From the NCBI GenBank assembly GCA_049324575.1, contig JBMONI010000024.1, forward strand, positions 152,883 to 216,882: a stretch of DNA of 64,000 nucleotides, read 5' to 3'. The notes beneath the pieces are model-generated. The model saw nothing but the letters and a program-made list of their open reading frames with translations. It searched no databases and was not told the origin of the DNA. Below are positions 50,539-59,780 of this stretch, in pieces. The DNA comes from JBMONI01 sp049324575. GTDB lineage: Bacteria > Omnitrophota > Omnitrophia > Omnitrophales > Aquincolibacteriaceae. Position numbers and translations under genes: made by a program. Within the stretch, counting starts at the first letter, position 1. Every line of letters starts with the position of its first letter.

Positions 50539-51348
50539 TTATCTTTTGATCCAATCCACGATCTCCCGGGCGATCTCTTCGACGGGAGCATCTTTGACGA
50601 TCTTGGTGTCGCGTTGCTGTTTGGGGACTTCCACCGAAGCAAATTGCAAGACATCCGCCGCCAATTGGGCGGGAGCCGCCTTTTGAAGCGCCGGCATGAT
50701 CGAACGCATATTGACCATTCCAACTTGCGGATTATTCGGCGGCTCCGGAAGTGTCCCGGTCGCCCACGCCAGGACCACGGGCGGCGCTTTGCATTTAGAC
50801 ACTTGATATTGTCCGCCCTCGACCCGTTCATGGATCTGCAAGGAACCGTCTGCCAGGATCTCGAGTTTGTCCGTATTAGCGAATTGATCCGTAATACCAA
50901 GCCTTTCGCCGACCATCTGCATCGTCACTCCCGCATCGCGGGACGCGGAGGCATATCCGCCAAAAACAAGCAGACGCTCTTTGTTCAGGCCGGGAATCTT
51001 CTGGATGGCCTCGGCCAATTCCCGAGCGACCTCCGCAGCCTCCGTAAAACCGCTTGCGCTCCCATCCACCGCAACGAGATCAAAAGGCGCTTTTTGCGCG
51101 ATCGACATCATCAGCTGCTGCAATTTTGCCTTGGGGCCGAGACTGACCAGCCAAACCTTGCTGCCCGCTGCCTTTTTCGCCAAATGCGCCGCTTCAAAAA
51201 GGGCATGCCCGGCCCAAGGATCGAGGATCGAGGGCAGCATGGCTTCGTTCTTAAGACCCGGCCCGGCCGGTCCCATCACAGGCTCCAGGGTCTGCAAGGG
51301 ATCCGGGACCAAACTTCCGCATACCACGATATGAAAACCTTCTGCCAT
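50539..51348 (-). CDS. etfB: Electron-transfer flavoprotein beta subunit (EtfB/FixA)
   Basis: A 269-residue EtfB-like protein with the early ILDPWAGHALFEAAHLAKK and LVSLGPKAKLQQLMM segments. A diverged nucleotide loop (GGYASASRDAGVTMQMVGERLGI) stands where G-x-QS-x-D-x-D-x-GQ-VG normally occurs. It would pair with EtfA and hold AMP or a second FAD. Whether it is a bifurcating type cannot be read off. It lies 21 bases after the dehydrogenase-type gene and 27 before etfA. Confidence 0.78.
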   Translation of the reverse strand: MAEGFHIVVCGSLVPDPLQTLEPVMGPAGPGLKNEAMLPSILDPWAGHALFEAAHLAKKAAGSKVWLVSLGPKAKLQQLMMSIAQKAPFDLVAVDGSASGFTEAAEVARELAEAIQKIPGLNKERLLVFGGYASASRDAGVTMQMVGERLGITDQFANTDKLEILADGSLQIHERVEGGQYQVSKCKAPPVVLAWATGTLPEPPNNPQVGMVNMRSIMPALQKAAPAQLAADVLQFASVEVPKQQRDTKIVKDAPVEEIAREIVDWIKR

Positions 51349-51369
51349 AAAATTCTCCTTTATTCGGGA

Positions 51370-53217
51370 TCAGTTTTCCGCGGAATGAAGGCCGCCCGCT
51401 CCGGCCGCAAATTGAATATTGCCTTTATCGGCATTTCCTTCCACGATTTGACTGCAATTCCAAAGACAGGCGCCGCAATGAACGCATTTTTCCCGGTCGA
51501 ATTGCGGCTTGCCTCCACTCTCGCCGGGCATGATCGCCTGCGCGGAGCAAAGCTCGATGCAGATCTTGGTCCCGCAGGTCTCGCACAAATGCGGATACAA
51601 AAAGACAACATGATCGGCATAACCCGCCGGCGCCTGAACTTTCCCGCCTACAAGCAAGGCATCCTGATGGGACATCAAGAGTTTGCCGTCATAAGAGATC
51701 TTCGGCCATCCGAGCCGGTCCATGATGGCCTCATGCAACGCGACCCCCGCTTTCGCCGATTCGGCCCGGATCTTCCCGATCTCCTCGGCAGGGATCTTCT
51801 TTGCAAAGTATTCTTCGATCGTTTTGAAGCCGACATAAGGGCTTCGCGGTTTGGCGGGAATACTCAGAAATCCTCCCGTGAACCCCGCCACCGCCATGCC
51901 CAAGAGTCCCAACGTAAAATCAAATTGGAATCCGTCCCGCGATCTTTCGGCAATGCGGCTTTCCTTATCGAGCCAGCTTTTCCGGCGCCGTGCCACATAA
52001 GCCGCTTCGAGATTTTCGCGGGTCATCGGCTTGTTCTCCTTCCAAAGTTCGATCACCCCTTCGGCCAGCAGCACACCGGTTTCCCAAGCTTCGTCCACTC
52101 CGGAGCCGGTCAATACATTGGTACTTCCCGACCCTTCGCCGATCCGCGCATAACCGTCCCCGACAAGGAAGGGCTCTCCCCGGCGTCCGGACTCTTGAAG
52201 AGACTTTGCGCCCCAGGAACGCATCACCGCTCCGTTCAGGTGTTGCCAAAGATAAGGATGGGTGATCCAGTGCTGAAGATAGCGGTAGCTGGTGCGCACA
52301 GGATTTTGGAACCAGGAAGGGACAAAGATCCCCAGGGAAGCAAGGTTATTTTCATAGACATAGAGAAAACCGAAAATGTCCGGTTCAGGATAACCGAAAG
52401 TATGAAAGACCATTCCCGGTTTGAGCGAAGTCTCTTTCGGAAGCTCAACCACCATTTTCATCCCCACCGCCCATTCCCGCTTATGATGCCCTTCAGGCAT
52501 CCCGAAATGATCGTCCAACTGCCGCCCCACGGCTCCGACCGGCCCATCCCCCACGACGGTAAGATCCGCATGAACATCCATCCCGGGCATGAACCCGGCC
52601 TCGGCCTGACCGTTCTTCGCGACCCCTTGATCAACGAGCCGGATCCCCTTGACCTGCTCTTTCTCGATCAACGCCTCTTGGACCGGCATCGTGGGCCAGA
52701 TCTGGACCAGCCCTTGGGCCATCAACTGACTTCCGACCCACTGTGTGAATTGTCCCATCGAAAGCACGAAACCGCCTTCCTTGCTCAAAAAAGGCGGAAT
52801 GATCGGAAGATCGAGCGCCATTTTTTTACAAAAAGGTTTCAGGACCGCATCCGCAATCTTGAGGACCCAGGACCGCTTGCTGGCCCCGTGCGGGTCCATG
52901 AGGTAAAGCACTTTTTCGTGGGTGACCGGATGGCTCATCGGCACATCGGCGGGATTCAGGGACGGAAATGTTTTTTTGATGCTGCGCGCGCGAGTGACGA
53001 CGCCGGAAACACCGAATCCGATATCATCCGCCCGCTCATAGCAGACCACTTGGAGGGGCATTCCCTCCATCGCGCGGCTTTTGAGAAGAGGGTCGCCGCT
53101 TTCCGAGGTCAGGGCGCGGGAAAGGGTCGTCAGAAATCCGGCGCACGCCGGACCAAAACCGACGCACGCGATATCCACGTTGAGGTTCTGTCGTTCGATC
53201 TTTGACGCGTTCATCAT
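51370..53217 (-). CDS. fixC: ETF:quinone oxidoreductase-like (FixC/ETF-QO) protein
   Basis: A 615-residue flavoprotein. The N-terminal IACVGFGPACAGFL is the FAD fold, and TVVGDGPVGAVGRQLD and LVGDGYARIGEGSGSTNVLTGSG are later FAD contacts. The C-terminal ferredoxin-like part holds CETCGTKICIELC and CVHCGACLWNCSQ, giving ligands for one and perhaps two [4Fe-4S] clusters, versus one in classical ETF-QO. It should take electrons from ETF and pass them to a quinone. Position in the operon right after the acyl-CoA dehydrogenase gene fits that role. Its N-terminal region contains more inserted residues than typical FixC. Confidence 0.8.
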   Translation of the reverse strand: MMNASKIERQNLNVDIACVGFGPACAGFLTTLSRALTSESGDPLLKSRAMEGMPLQVVCYERADDIGFGVSGVVTRARSIKKTFPSLNPADVPMSHPVTHEKVLYLMDPHGASKRSWVLKIADAVLKPFCKKMALDLPIIPPFLSKEGGFVLSMGQFTQWVGSQLMAQGLVQIWPTMPVQEALIEKEQVKGIRLVDQGVAKNGQAEAGFMPGMDVHADLTVVGDGPVGAVGRQLDDHFGMPEGHHKREWAVGMKMVVELPKETSLKPGMVFHTFGYPEPDIFGFLYVYENNLASLGIFVPSWFQNPVRTSYRYLQHWITHPYLWQHLNGAVMRSWGAKSLQESGRRGEPFLVGDGYARIGEGSGSTNVLTGSGVDEAWETGVLLAEGVIELWKENKPMTRENLEAAYVARRRKSWLDKESRIAERSRDGFQFDFTLGLLGMAVAGFTGGFLSIPAKPRSPYVGFKTIEEYFAKKIPAEEIGKIRAESAKAGVALHEAIMDRLGWPKISYDGKLLMSHQDALLVGGKVQAPAGYADHVVFLYPHLCETCGTKICIELCSAQAIMPGESGGKPQFDREKCVHCGACLWNCSQIVEGNADKGNIQFAAGAGGLHSAEN

Positions 53218-53233
53218 TGCGCCGGCCCCGGGG

Positions 53234-55480
53234 TTAGGCCGGATAATCCAAGGCTTCGGGGATCATGACCTGGGTCAGCGCTTCGGCCGCTCGGTCTTTC
53301 GCGAGCCGGGCCCCGGTCAGACACCCGTCCAGTTTGTTGCGCATTCGAAGGAACGCATCCATCGCGGGGAAGGATACGCAAGGTCCCGCTTTGGCGGGAT
53401 GGCTGCCGTTCTTTTCGATGACATCGCTCATGGAATGCGCGCAGGAACAAACGCCAGGCATGACGGATTCCATCGCATCCGCGTCGTCGGCTCCATACGC
53501 TTGGCCACTTGACGGATCCCCCCACGAAGGGTGCCGCTGATATCCGAAAACCAGCTCCGAACAGATCTTGCCGACCTCTCCGGCCGCGCGCGCAGCCTGA
53601 ACGTGACAAAGATCAGAAAAGAAATTGAGGAAACCTGGAAGGCTGTCCGCCAGAACGGGATTTTCGGGCCCTTTGCTTTCCAGTTCCAGATAATCCAGGA
53701 TCTGACAACGGGAGGCAAGCAGCCAACAAAGCGCATCGGCCATCGGAAAGGTCACTCCCTGGCGTTGATTGTGATAAAGGGCTTTGCCTTCGGCATCTTT
53801 GGTGTTCTGAAGATGATCGATCGTCCAAAGCCAAAGCTCCATCGCCGTCGCAAGCGTACATGCCCCGGTCCCCGGCCTCCGGGAAGCGATCGCACGCATT
53901 TCCTTGACCCAATCGCGAAATTGAGTAAGGAAAAGCTCATCGGTCATGGTCAGCGTCATCTGGCGACGCTGCACCGCTTCGGGCCCTTCATAAGTCGCTT
54001 CCAACTGGGCATCCATCCATTTCTGCGGAAGGAAACCCGGGCAATCCTCCGTAATGCCATAACCGCCCATCAAGCTCACGGCTTCGCGCATCATCGTCGC
54101 GCCGTAACCGGTATTCCAGAGTTTGCAGGCTGGGCAAAGGACATTCGCAACCGAATCACGGATGAGGAATTGGGCAACAACATCCTCCGCGAGTTTTTGA
54201 TAGCGAACTTTGTCCCGTTTAGATTCCGGCAATTTGGACAGGGCAAGAAAATCGAGCGCTTCTTGCTGAGCCGTTCTCAGGACTTTGAGCTGGTTGCGCC
54301 CTTTGAGCCCCTGTTTCTCAAAGATCTCGTTCTTTTGCCTTTCCAGCGGATCGAAACTGTCGAAATGTCGCGCGGTCGCGAATCCGAGCGAGGCGCTCGC
54401 TTCGCCGGTTGCCCATACATCGATCAGGCGATGGAGCGCATCTTCTTTCTGCTGAAGACCGAACTGATAGCGGGGCGTTCCTTCCCCACCGAGCGTCCCC
54501 CCGCGGAACCGGCCGCGCTGATAACGGATCACGGGTTCGACCGCCGAAAGCAATTTGGCAGAGGTCATGATCCCGACCGTCACACGCGTACGGCGAAAGA
54601 CCGATTCGATCACTTCGCCATGACTGTAATTGGGGATGATTACGCCGTCCTTGACCGTATAACCGCCGATAATGCGGCTTGCGGGGATCTTTAAATTGAA
54701 GATGGGATCACAAGTCGAGGAAAGCTGATGGACCAGCTTCAAGGTCGGCGATCCCCGGTCAAACACCCCGGGATCCCCCTCTTCCAGAATGACCATGCAA
54801 CTACCTTTGATCTTCGGGTCATCGGAATCGACGGCCGCCGTAACGAAGTTCGCGAATCCCATGTTCGTAATAAAACGACCGCGTTTGTCGACCTGCAGAA
54901 CAGGTTCTTTGCCTTCTTTCCACTCGGCGACCCGGAGCCGCCCGCCCAGCATGCCCGCATCGACCCCGACATAAGGAAGGGGCTCGGTCAAGGCGAACGC
55001 TCCGCGCATTTGTTTCCGTTTCTCACCCGGTTTCACGGGGATACACGCGCTCAAGTAGTGATGCTTCTGCTCGGGGGTTCCTTTCTCGTGGATAGGCGCC
55101 AAAGCCAGATTGCCGGCAAGACTGCAGGTCGCAGCCCCCGCATCCACCCAAGAAAGCTCGAAAGCTACCATCGCTAGGGCCATGTTTTTGGGCCCCTCAA
55201 TAAAACCGCCTTCTTCGGGACTCATAAAAACCGCGGTAATCCCGGCTTCGTCGAAAGCCTTGAGAAGCTGGGCTTTCTGTTCGTTCCATTCATGGGAATT
55301 CCTGGCCCCATCGGCCACCAACCGGGCGACCAATCCCCGGGCCACAGGGCGCGTCGATTGAACCACCATTTGAAGATCATAGCGGTCGGCGAACCGCCAC
55401 ATGATCTGACGCACATCATCGTTGGGAAGTGTGCTCAAAACGGCTTTTTTCTGGGCCGGACTCGGATCGGATGTTTTCAT
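53234..55480 (-). CDS. Long acyl-CoA dehydrogenase
   Basis: A 748-residue acyl-CoA dehydrogenase, about twice the usual ~380. The core shows FALTEP (flavin/substrate), SLMGGYGITEDCPGF and the catalytic Glu in ATYEGPEAVQ near residue 500. About 245 residues follow as an extra helical C-terminal domain that includes a CSCAHS motif. It would oxidise an acyl-CoA and reduce ETF. The acyl chain is unknown. AAAGGGG precedes the ATG at 55480. It is the first gene of the ACAD-fixC-etfB-etfA operon, driven by a good promoter. Confidence 0.85.
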   Translation of the reverse strand: MKTSDPSPAQKKAVLSTLPNDDVRQIMWRFADRYDLQMVVQSTRPVARGLVARLVADGARNSHEWNEQKAQLLKAFDEAGITAVFMSPEEGGFIEGPKNMALAMVAFELSWVDAGAATCSLAGNLALAPIHEKGTPEQKHHYLSACIPVKPGEKRKQMRGAFALTEPLPYVGVDAGMLGGRLRVAEWKEGKEPVLQVDKRGRFITNMGFANFVTAAVDSDDPKIKGSCMVILEEGDPGVFDRGSPTLKLVHQLSSTCDPIFNLKIPASRIIGGYTVKDGVIIPNYSHGEVIESVFRRTRVTVGIMTSAKLLSAVEPVIRYQRGRFRGGTLGGEGTPRYQFGLQQKEDALHRLIDVWATGEASASLGFATARHFDSFDPLERQKNEIFEKQGLKGRNQLKVLRTAQQEALDFLALSKLPESKRDKVRYQKLAEDVVAQFLIRDSVANVLCPACKLWNTGYGATMMREAVSLMGGYGITEDCPGFLPQKWMDAQLEATYEGPEAVQRRQMTLTMTDELFLTQFRDWVKEMRAIASRRPGTGACTLATAMELWLWTIDHLQNTKDAEGKALYHNQRQGVTFPMADALCWLLASRCQILDYLELESKGPENPVLADSLPGFLNFFSDLCHVQAARAAGEVGKICSELVFGYQRHPSWGDPSSGQAYGADDADAMESVMPGVCSCAHSMSDVIEKNGSHPAKAGPCVSFPAMDAFLRMRNKLDGCLTGARLAKDRAAEALTQVMIPEALDYPA

Positions 55481-55557
55481 GAAATACCCCTTTGATGATT
55501 TTATAAAATACGGTCTTCGATAAGGCATTCCGAGGAACACCCTGCCTGAAGGAGTGT

Positions 55558-55586
55558 ATTCTACGAAGATGCCCGGCAGGCATCAA
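55558..55586 (-). promoter_or_regulatory. Promoter of the acyl-CoA dehydrogenase/ETF operon
   Basis: On the minus strand TTGATG (55581-55586), 17-base spacer, TAGAAT (55558-55563). It lies ~80 bases before the dehydrogenase start and just past the FeoB-companion stop. An inverted repeat (CCCGGCA ... TGCCGGG) around 55570-55603 overlaps it and may end feo transcription. Confidence 0.55.
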
Positions 55587-55589
55587 GAA

Positions 55590-55751
55590 TTATTCATGCC
55601 GGGACGCGCAAGGAGGCTTACTGGGATCCCGAACCGGGCAACCTCCCGAGCAGGCACATCCCTTTCCTTTGCGGCGAAGGCTCCGAATAAGTAAGATCAC
55701 ACCGCTTGTCACGACAAGCGCCAAGGCGATCCATTCCGTCGGGTCATTCAT
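55590..55751 (-). CDS. FeoB-associated Cys-rich membrane protein
   Basis: A 53-residue protein with one membrane helix (~5-23), a basic RSLRRKGKG stretch and a Cys-rich tail (CACSGGC, later another Cys). This matches the small FeoB-associated family. It starts inside the feoB stop (ATGA). It likely helps Fe2+ passage or sensing at the FeoB pore, though the family role is not settled. Confidence 0.8.
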   Translation of the reverse strand: MNDPTEWIALALVVTSGVILLIRSLRRKGKGCACSGGCPVRDPSKPPCASRHE

Positions 55752-57970
55752 GAGAATCCGAGCGCTTTCCCGCCCTGATAGACCACAAAGGAAGCCGTCC
55801 ATGCCAAAACCGTCATATAGATCAGCATAAAGACCGGCCAACGGACCGAATGGGTTTCCCGGGCAACAATCGAAAGAGTCGACATGCATTGGCATGCGAA
55901 AACGAAAAAGATCATCAGAGAAAGCGCCACCAGAGGTGTGTAGACCTCACGCCCTGTTTTTTCGGATCTTTCCCCCCGGAGGGCCGGCACGAGATCGATG
56001 GAGGTCTCATGCTCGGCGTCCCCCAAGTTATAAACGATCGCCAGGGTTGAGATAAGGACTTCGCGGGCCGCCAAAGAAGCGATCAGCCCGATCCCGATCT
56101 TCCAATCGAACCCCAGCGGTTCGATCACCGGCTCGATCCACCGTCCAAGCTGTCCCGCATAGCTCACCCGCAAACGTTCTCCCATCTCTTGTTTTCGGAT
56201 CTCCGCCAGGCGGCTTTCGAGCGCTCCCCCCGAAAGCACGGTCAAGGCTTCGATCTTTTGATCTTCATAGACGGAGCCGGCCTCTTCGGCTTTGGGATAG
56301 CTCACAAGGAACCATAACAGGATGGAGATGAAAAAAATGATGCTCCCCGCACGAACCAGAAATTCTTTGACCTTGTCCCAGGTCATAGCCAATACCGTGC
56401 CCAGCCTCGGGATCCGGTAAGGCGGCAACTCAAAGATGAAAGGCGTTCGCTGTCCTTTCAGGAATGATTTGCGGAAGATCGCCGCGATCACAAGCCCCGC
56501 CACAAGCCCCAGGATATACATGCCAAGGAGGGTTACCCCCTGCAAATCGAAGATCCCGAAGATCCTCGCGGGAGGGATAAAAGCCGCAATCATCAGCGTA
56601 TAGACCGGAAGCCGCGCGCTGCAACTCATGAGCGGAGCCACCAGAATGGTCGCCAAGCGATCATTGCGGTCCTCGATTGTGCGGGTCGCCATGATCCCCG
56701 GGACCGCGCAGGCGAAACAGCTCAAAAGAGGCAAAAAGGCACGGCCATTCAATCCGACGGCTTTCATGAGCCGGTCCAGAACGAAAGCCGCGCGGGCCAT
56801 ATAGCCGAAATCTTCGAGGAACGCGATAAAGAAAAAAAGAAGAAAGATCTGCGGTAAGAAAACCACGACATTCCCCACGCCGGCGATGATCCCGTCCACG
56901 ATCAGGCTTTTGAGTTGCCCGTCCGGAAGGATCCCGGAAAAAACCCATCCCACATCCTTGACCCCTGTTGCAAGAAAATGCATTGGAAGATCCGCCCATC
57001 GGAAGATCGATTCAAAAATGACCCCCATCATCAGGAAAAAGGCCACCAACCCGAAGACCGGATGGGTCAGCATATAATCGATCCGGTCCGATAAGGTCCG
57101 CCGGGCCGAGGCAGGACGGGTGCGGATCTGCGCACAGAATGCGTCGATCAACTGATAACGCGCTTCGGCCTCAAAAACATCGCAGTCGATCCCTTGGGCC
57201 GAAAGACGGCCTCGCGCTTCCGTCACGAGCGCCTCGAGCCTTCCTTCATTCTCACTGTGCGCGAACAACGGACTGCGGAACCGGCGGTCCGTCAGCGAAC
57301 GAACCGCTTCTCCCGAAAGGGCGATCCGGCTTTGGGGAAAAAGGGATCGCATAGCGCCCGCCAGATGTTCTACTTCTTTTTCGAGCGAGCCCGAAAGCCG
57401 AAGACGAAGCGCCGAACGCTCGGGAACCACGTGCGGCTGTTGGAGTCCGGATTCGATCACGCGTAAAAGCTCACCGATGCCTTCTCCTCGTCTTGCGATC
57501 GTTTTGACGCACGGGACCCCGGTGAGGGCCTGGAAACGGTCGATATCGATCTGCTCCCCTTTCTGTTCGGCGAGGTCCCACATATTCAGCGCAAAGATCA
57601 CAGGAATACCGGTCTCGATCACCTGGGAAGCAAGGTAGAGATTCCTTTCGAGATTGCTCGCATCAAGGACCATGATCACGAGATCGGGAGGCGGCGTCCC
57701 TTTTTGGACGCCATAGAGGACATTGTGCACGACCTCTTCATCGATCGAGCGCGGCAACAGACTATAGGCGCCGGGAAGATCCAGGACGCGGACGGATTTC
57801 CCGGACGGAAAAACAAGCTTTCCCTCCTTTCGTTCCACCGTCACGCCGGGATAATTCCCCGTTTTATGGCGAAGCCCGGTCAAAGCATTGAACAGGCTGG
57901 TCTTTCCGGAATTGGGATTCCCCAGTAAGGCGATCTCTTGATATTGAACGGTCTTCTGTTCCACAATCAT
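55748..57970 (-). CDS. feoB: Ferrous iron transporter FeoB
   Basis: A 740-residue Fe2+ transporter. The N-terminal GTPase has GNPNSGKTS (G1), the switch segment GNYPGVTVERKEG, DLPGAYSL (G3) and NMWD (G4). A helical GDI region (~175-270) follows, then the membrane part with two Gate motifs including a Cys-containing SCFACAVPGIMATR. The start at 57970 overlaps feoA's stop as ATGA. Full family length. Takes up Fe2+ under anoxic or reducing conditions. Confidence 0.95.
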   Translation of the reverse strand: MIVEQKTVQYQEIALLGNPNSGKTSLFNALTGLRHKTGNYPGVTVERKEGKLVFPSGKSVRVLDLPGAYSLLPRSIDEEVVHNVLYGVQKGTPPPDLVIMVLDASNLERNLYLASQVIETGIPVIFALNMWDLAEQKGEQIDIDRFQALTGVPCVKTIARRGEGIGELLRVIESGLQQPHVVPERSALRLRLSGSLEKEVEHLAGAMRSLFPQSRIALSGEAVRSLTDRRFRSPLFAHSENEGRLEALVTEARGRLSAQGIDCDVFEAEARYQLIDAFCAQIRTRPASARRTLSDRIDYMLTHPVFGLVAFFLMMGVIFESIFRWADLPMHFLATGVKDVGWVFSGILPDGQLKSLIVDGIIAGVGNVVVFLPQIFLLFFFIAFLEDFGYMARAAFVLDRLMKAVGLNGRAFLPLLSCFACAVPGIMATRTIEDRNDRLATILVAPLMSCSARLPVYTLMIAAFIPPARIFGIFDLQGVTLLGMYILGLVAGLVIAAIFRKSFLKGQRTPFIFELPPYRIPRLGTVLAMTWDKVKEFLVRAGSIIFFISILLWFLVSYPKAEEAGSVYEDQKIEALTVLSGGALESRLAEIRKQEMGERLRVSYAGQLGRWIEPVIEPLGFDWKIGIGLIASLAAREVLISTLAIVYNLGDAEHETSIDLVPALRGERSEKTGREVYTPLVALSLMIFFVFACQCMSTLSIVARETHSVRWPVFMLIYMTVLAWTASFVVYQGGKALGFS

Positions 57971-58239
57971 GCCGAAGCCCCCCGGACACAAGCGGTCTTT
58001 TCCACCAAAAGCAGAGAAGCGTCTTTCTTTCGGATCGAAAGATGATAGCCGCGCACCCTGAGCTCCATGGGATCGCCGAGCGGCGCAAAACGGCGGACAG
58101 TGATGCGGGTTCCCCGGACCAGCCCCAGTTCACGAAGACGATAAAGCACGTCTTCGTGCCCCGCATAATCGCGGATCAGGCCGCATTCACCGGCTTGAAG
58201 ACAGTCGAGCGGAATCAAATAAGCCTTGGGCTCCGGCAA
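57967..58239 (-). CDS. feoA: FeoA
   Basis: A 90-residue SH3-like FeoA with LRELGLVRGTRITVRRFAPLGDPMELRVRGYHLSIRK compressed to its family pattern at residues ~33-70. It starts at a TTG (58239) with GGGGGAGG seven bases upstream, an unusual start codon that may keep its level low. It is translationally coupled to feoB and assists it. gltD ends ~50 bases upstream with no obvious promoter between. Confidence 0.9.
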   Translation of the reverse strand: MPEPKAYLIPLDCLQAGECGLIRDYAGHEDVLYRLRELGLVRGTRITVRRFAPLGDPMELRVRGYHLSIRKKDASLLLVEKTACVRGASA

Positions 58240-58291
58240 TCGAAACCTCCCCCTGTGACGGAAGCTTGTCTGCCAAGATCGGTCGAAAAGA

Positions 58292-59776
58292 TCAAGCAGA
58301 AAGAAAACTTTGTCCCATCAAATATTCATCGACGGCACGTGCGGCTCCCCGGCCTTCCCGGATCGCCCACACGACCAAACTCTGTCCCCGGCGCATATCC
58401 CCTGCGGTGAAAACGCCCTGTATGTTCGTAGCGTATTTCCCTTCTTCAGCTTTAGCATTGGACCGCGCGTCACGCTCGATCCCAAGCTCTCCGAGAAGGG
58501 TATCTTCAGGCCCGAGGAATCCCATGGCAAGCAGCACAAGTCCGGCCGGATAAATCTTCTCCGTCCCAGCAATCTCCTTCGGAATAAACCGCCCCTGAGC
58601 GTCCTTTTGCCATTCCACCCGCACCACTTCAACGCCTTTGACATTTCCCTGTTCATCCCCGAGAAACCTTCTCGCAGTCATGAGATATTGGCGCGGATCA
58701 TGGCCGTAAAGTTCCGCGGCCTCTTCCTGGCCATAATCCATGCGGTAGGTCTTCGGCCACTCGGGCCAAGGGTTATCAACCGCCCGCTTTTCCGGAGGCT
58801 TGGAGAGGATCTCAAGCTGCACAAGACTTCTACACCCATGGCGGATCGAGGTAGCGACGCAATCCGTGCCCGTATCGCCTCCTCCGATGACGATAACATC
58901 CTTGTCCAGCGCCGAGATTGGCCCGGGAATCTTTTGTCCATCGAGCAACGTCTTCGTATTGGAATACAGGAACTCCATCGCAAAATGGACGCCCTTCAAG
59001 CTCCTTCCTTCAATAGAAAGGTCCCGCGGTTTGGTCGCCCCGCCACAGAGGACCATCGCATCGACTTCACTTTTGAGTTTTTTTGCCGACAAATCTTTGC
59101 CGATTTCAGTGCCGGTCAAAAAACGGATCCCTTCGGCTTCCAAAAGCCGGATCCTGCGCTCCACCACTTTTTTATCCAGTTTCATGTTCGGGATCCCGTA
59201 CATCAAAAGGCCGCCAATGCGATCCGCGCGCTCATAGACCGACACCGCATGCCCCGCGCGGTTCAGTTGGGCCGCGCAGGCAAGCCCCGCAGGACCGGAA
59301 CCGATGACCGCGACCTTTTTACCGGTACGAACCTTGGGAGGCTCCGGGTGGACCCTCCCTTCCTGGAAAGCGCGGTCAATGATCGCACATTCGATATTCT
59401 TGATCGTCACCGCAGGTTCGCTGATCCCGAGCACGCAAGACCCTTCACAAGGCGCCGGACATACACGTCCCGTAAATTCCGGAAAATTGTTGGTCTGGTG
59501 AAGGCGTTCAAGCGCTTCCTGCCAAAGCCCCCTGTAGACGAGATCGTTCCATTCAGGGATCAGGTTATTGATCGGACAACCGCGTGCCATCCCGGCCAGA
59601 AGATCTCCGGTATGGCAGAACGGGACACCACAGTCCATGCACCGCGCGCCCTGCGCCCGAAGTTTTTCTTCCGACATCGCCTGATGGAACTCTTGCCAAT
59701 GACGGATCCGGGAGCGGACGATCTCATCATGCGGAAGCTCCCTTTCGATCTCTTTGAACCCAGTCGGCTTCCCCAT
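58292..59776 (-). CDS. gltD: Glutamate synthase small subunit
   Basis: A 494-residue NADPH-linked subunit. The N-terminal region carries Cys motifs for [4Fe-4S] clusters (CMDCGVPFCH, CPAPCEGSCVLG). The FAD site is VIGSGPAGLACAAQLNRAG and the NADPH site is VIGGGDTGTDCVATSIRHG. It passes electrons from NADPH to GltB. The ATG at 59776 lies four bases after the gltB stop. In-frame Mets farther upstream fall inside gltB and are not used. Full length. Confidence 0.93.
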   Translation of the reverse strand: MGKPTGFKEIERELPHDEIVRSRIRHWQEFHQAMSEEKLRAQGARCMDCGVPFCHTGDLLAGMARGCPINNLIPEWNDLVYRGLWQEALERLHQTNNFPEFTGRVCPAPCEGSCVLGISEPAVTIKNIECAIIDRAFQEGRVHPEPPKVRTGKKVAVIGSGPAGLACAAQLNRAGHAVSVYERADRIGGLLMYGIPNMKLDKKVVERRIRLLEAEGIRFLTGTEIGKDLSAKKLKSEVDAMVLCGGATKPRDLSIEGRSLKGVHFAMEFLYSNTKTLLDGQKIPGPISALDKDVIVIGGGDTGTDCVATSIRHGCRSLVQLEILSKPPEKRAVDNPWPEWPKTYRMDYGQEEAAELYGHDPRQYLMTARRFLGDEQGNVKGVEVVRVEWQKDAQGRFIPKEIAGTEKIYPAGLVLLAMGFLGPEDTLLGELGIERDARSNAKAEEGKYATNIQGVFTAGDMRRGQSLVVWAIREGRGAARAVDEYLMGQSFLSA

Positions 59777-59780
59777 ACCG

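Noticed and set aside
50614..53205. Very long plus-strand open frame (863 codons) opposite fixC and etfB
   Set aside because: It mirrors two well-supported minus-strand genes. Its translation is rich in Arg/His/Pro with no recognisable domain, a usual artefact of GC-rich antisense frames.
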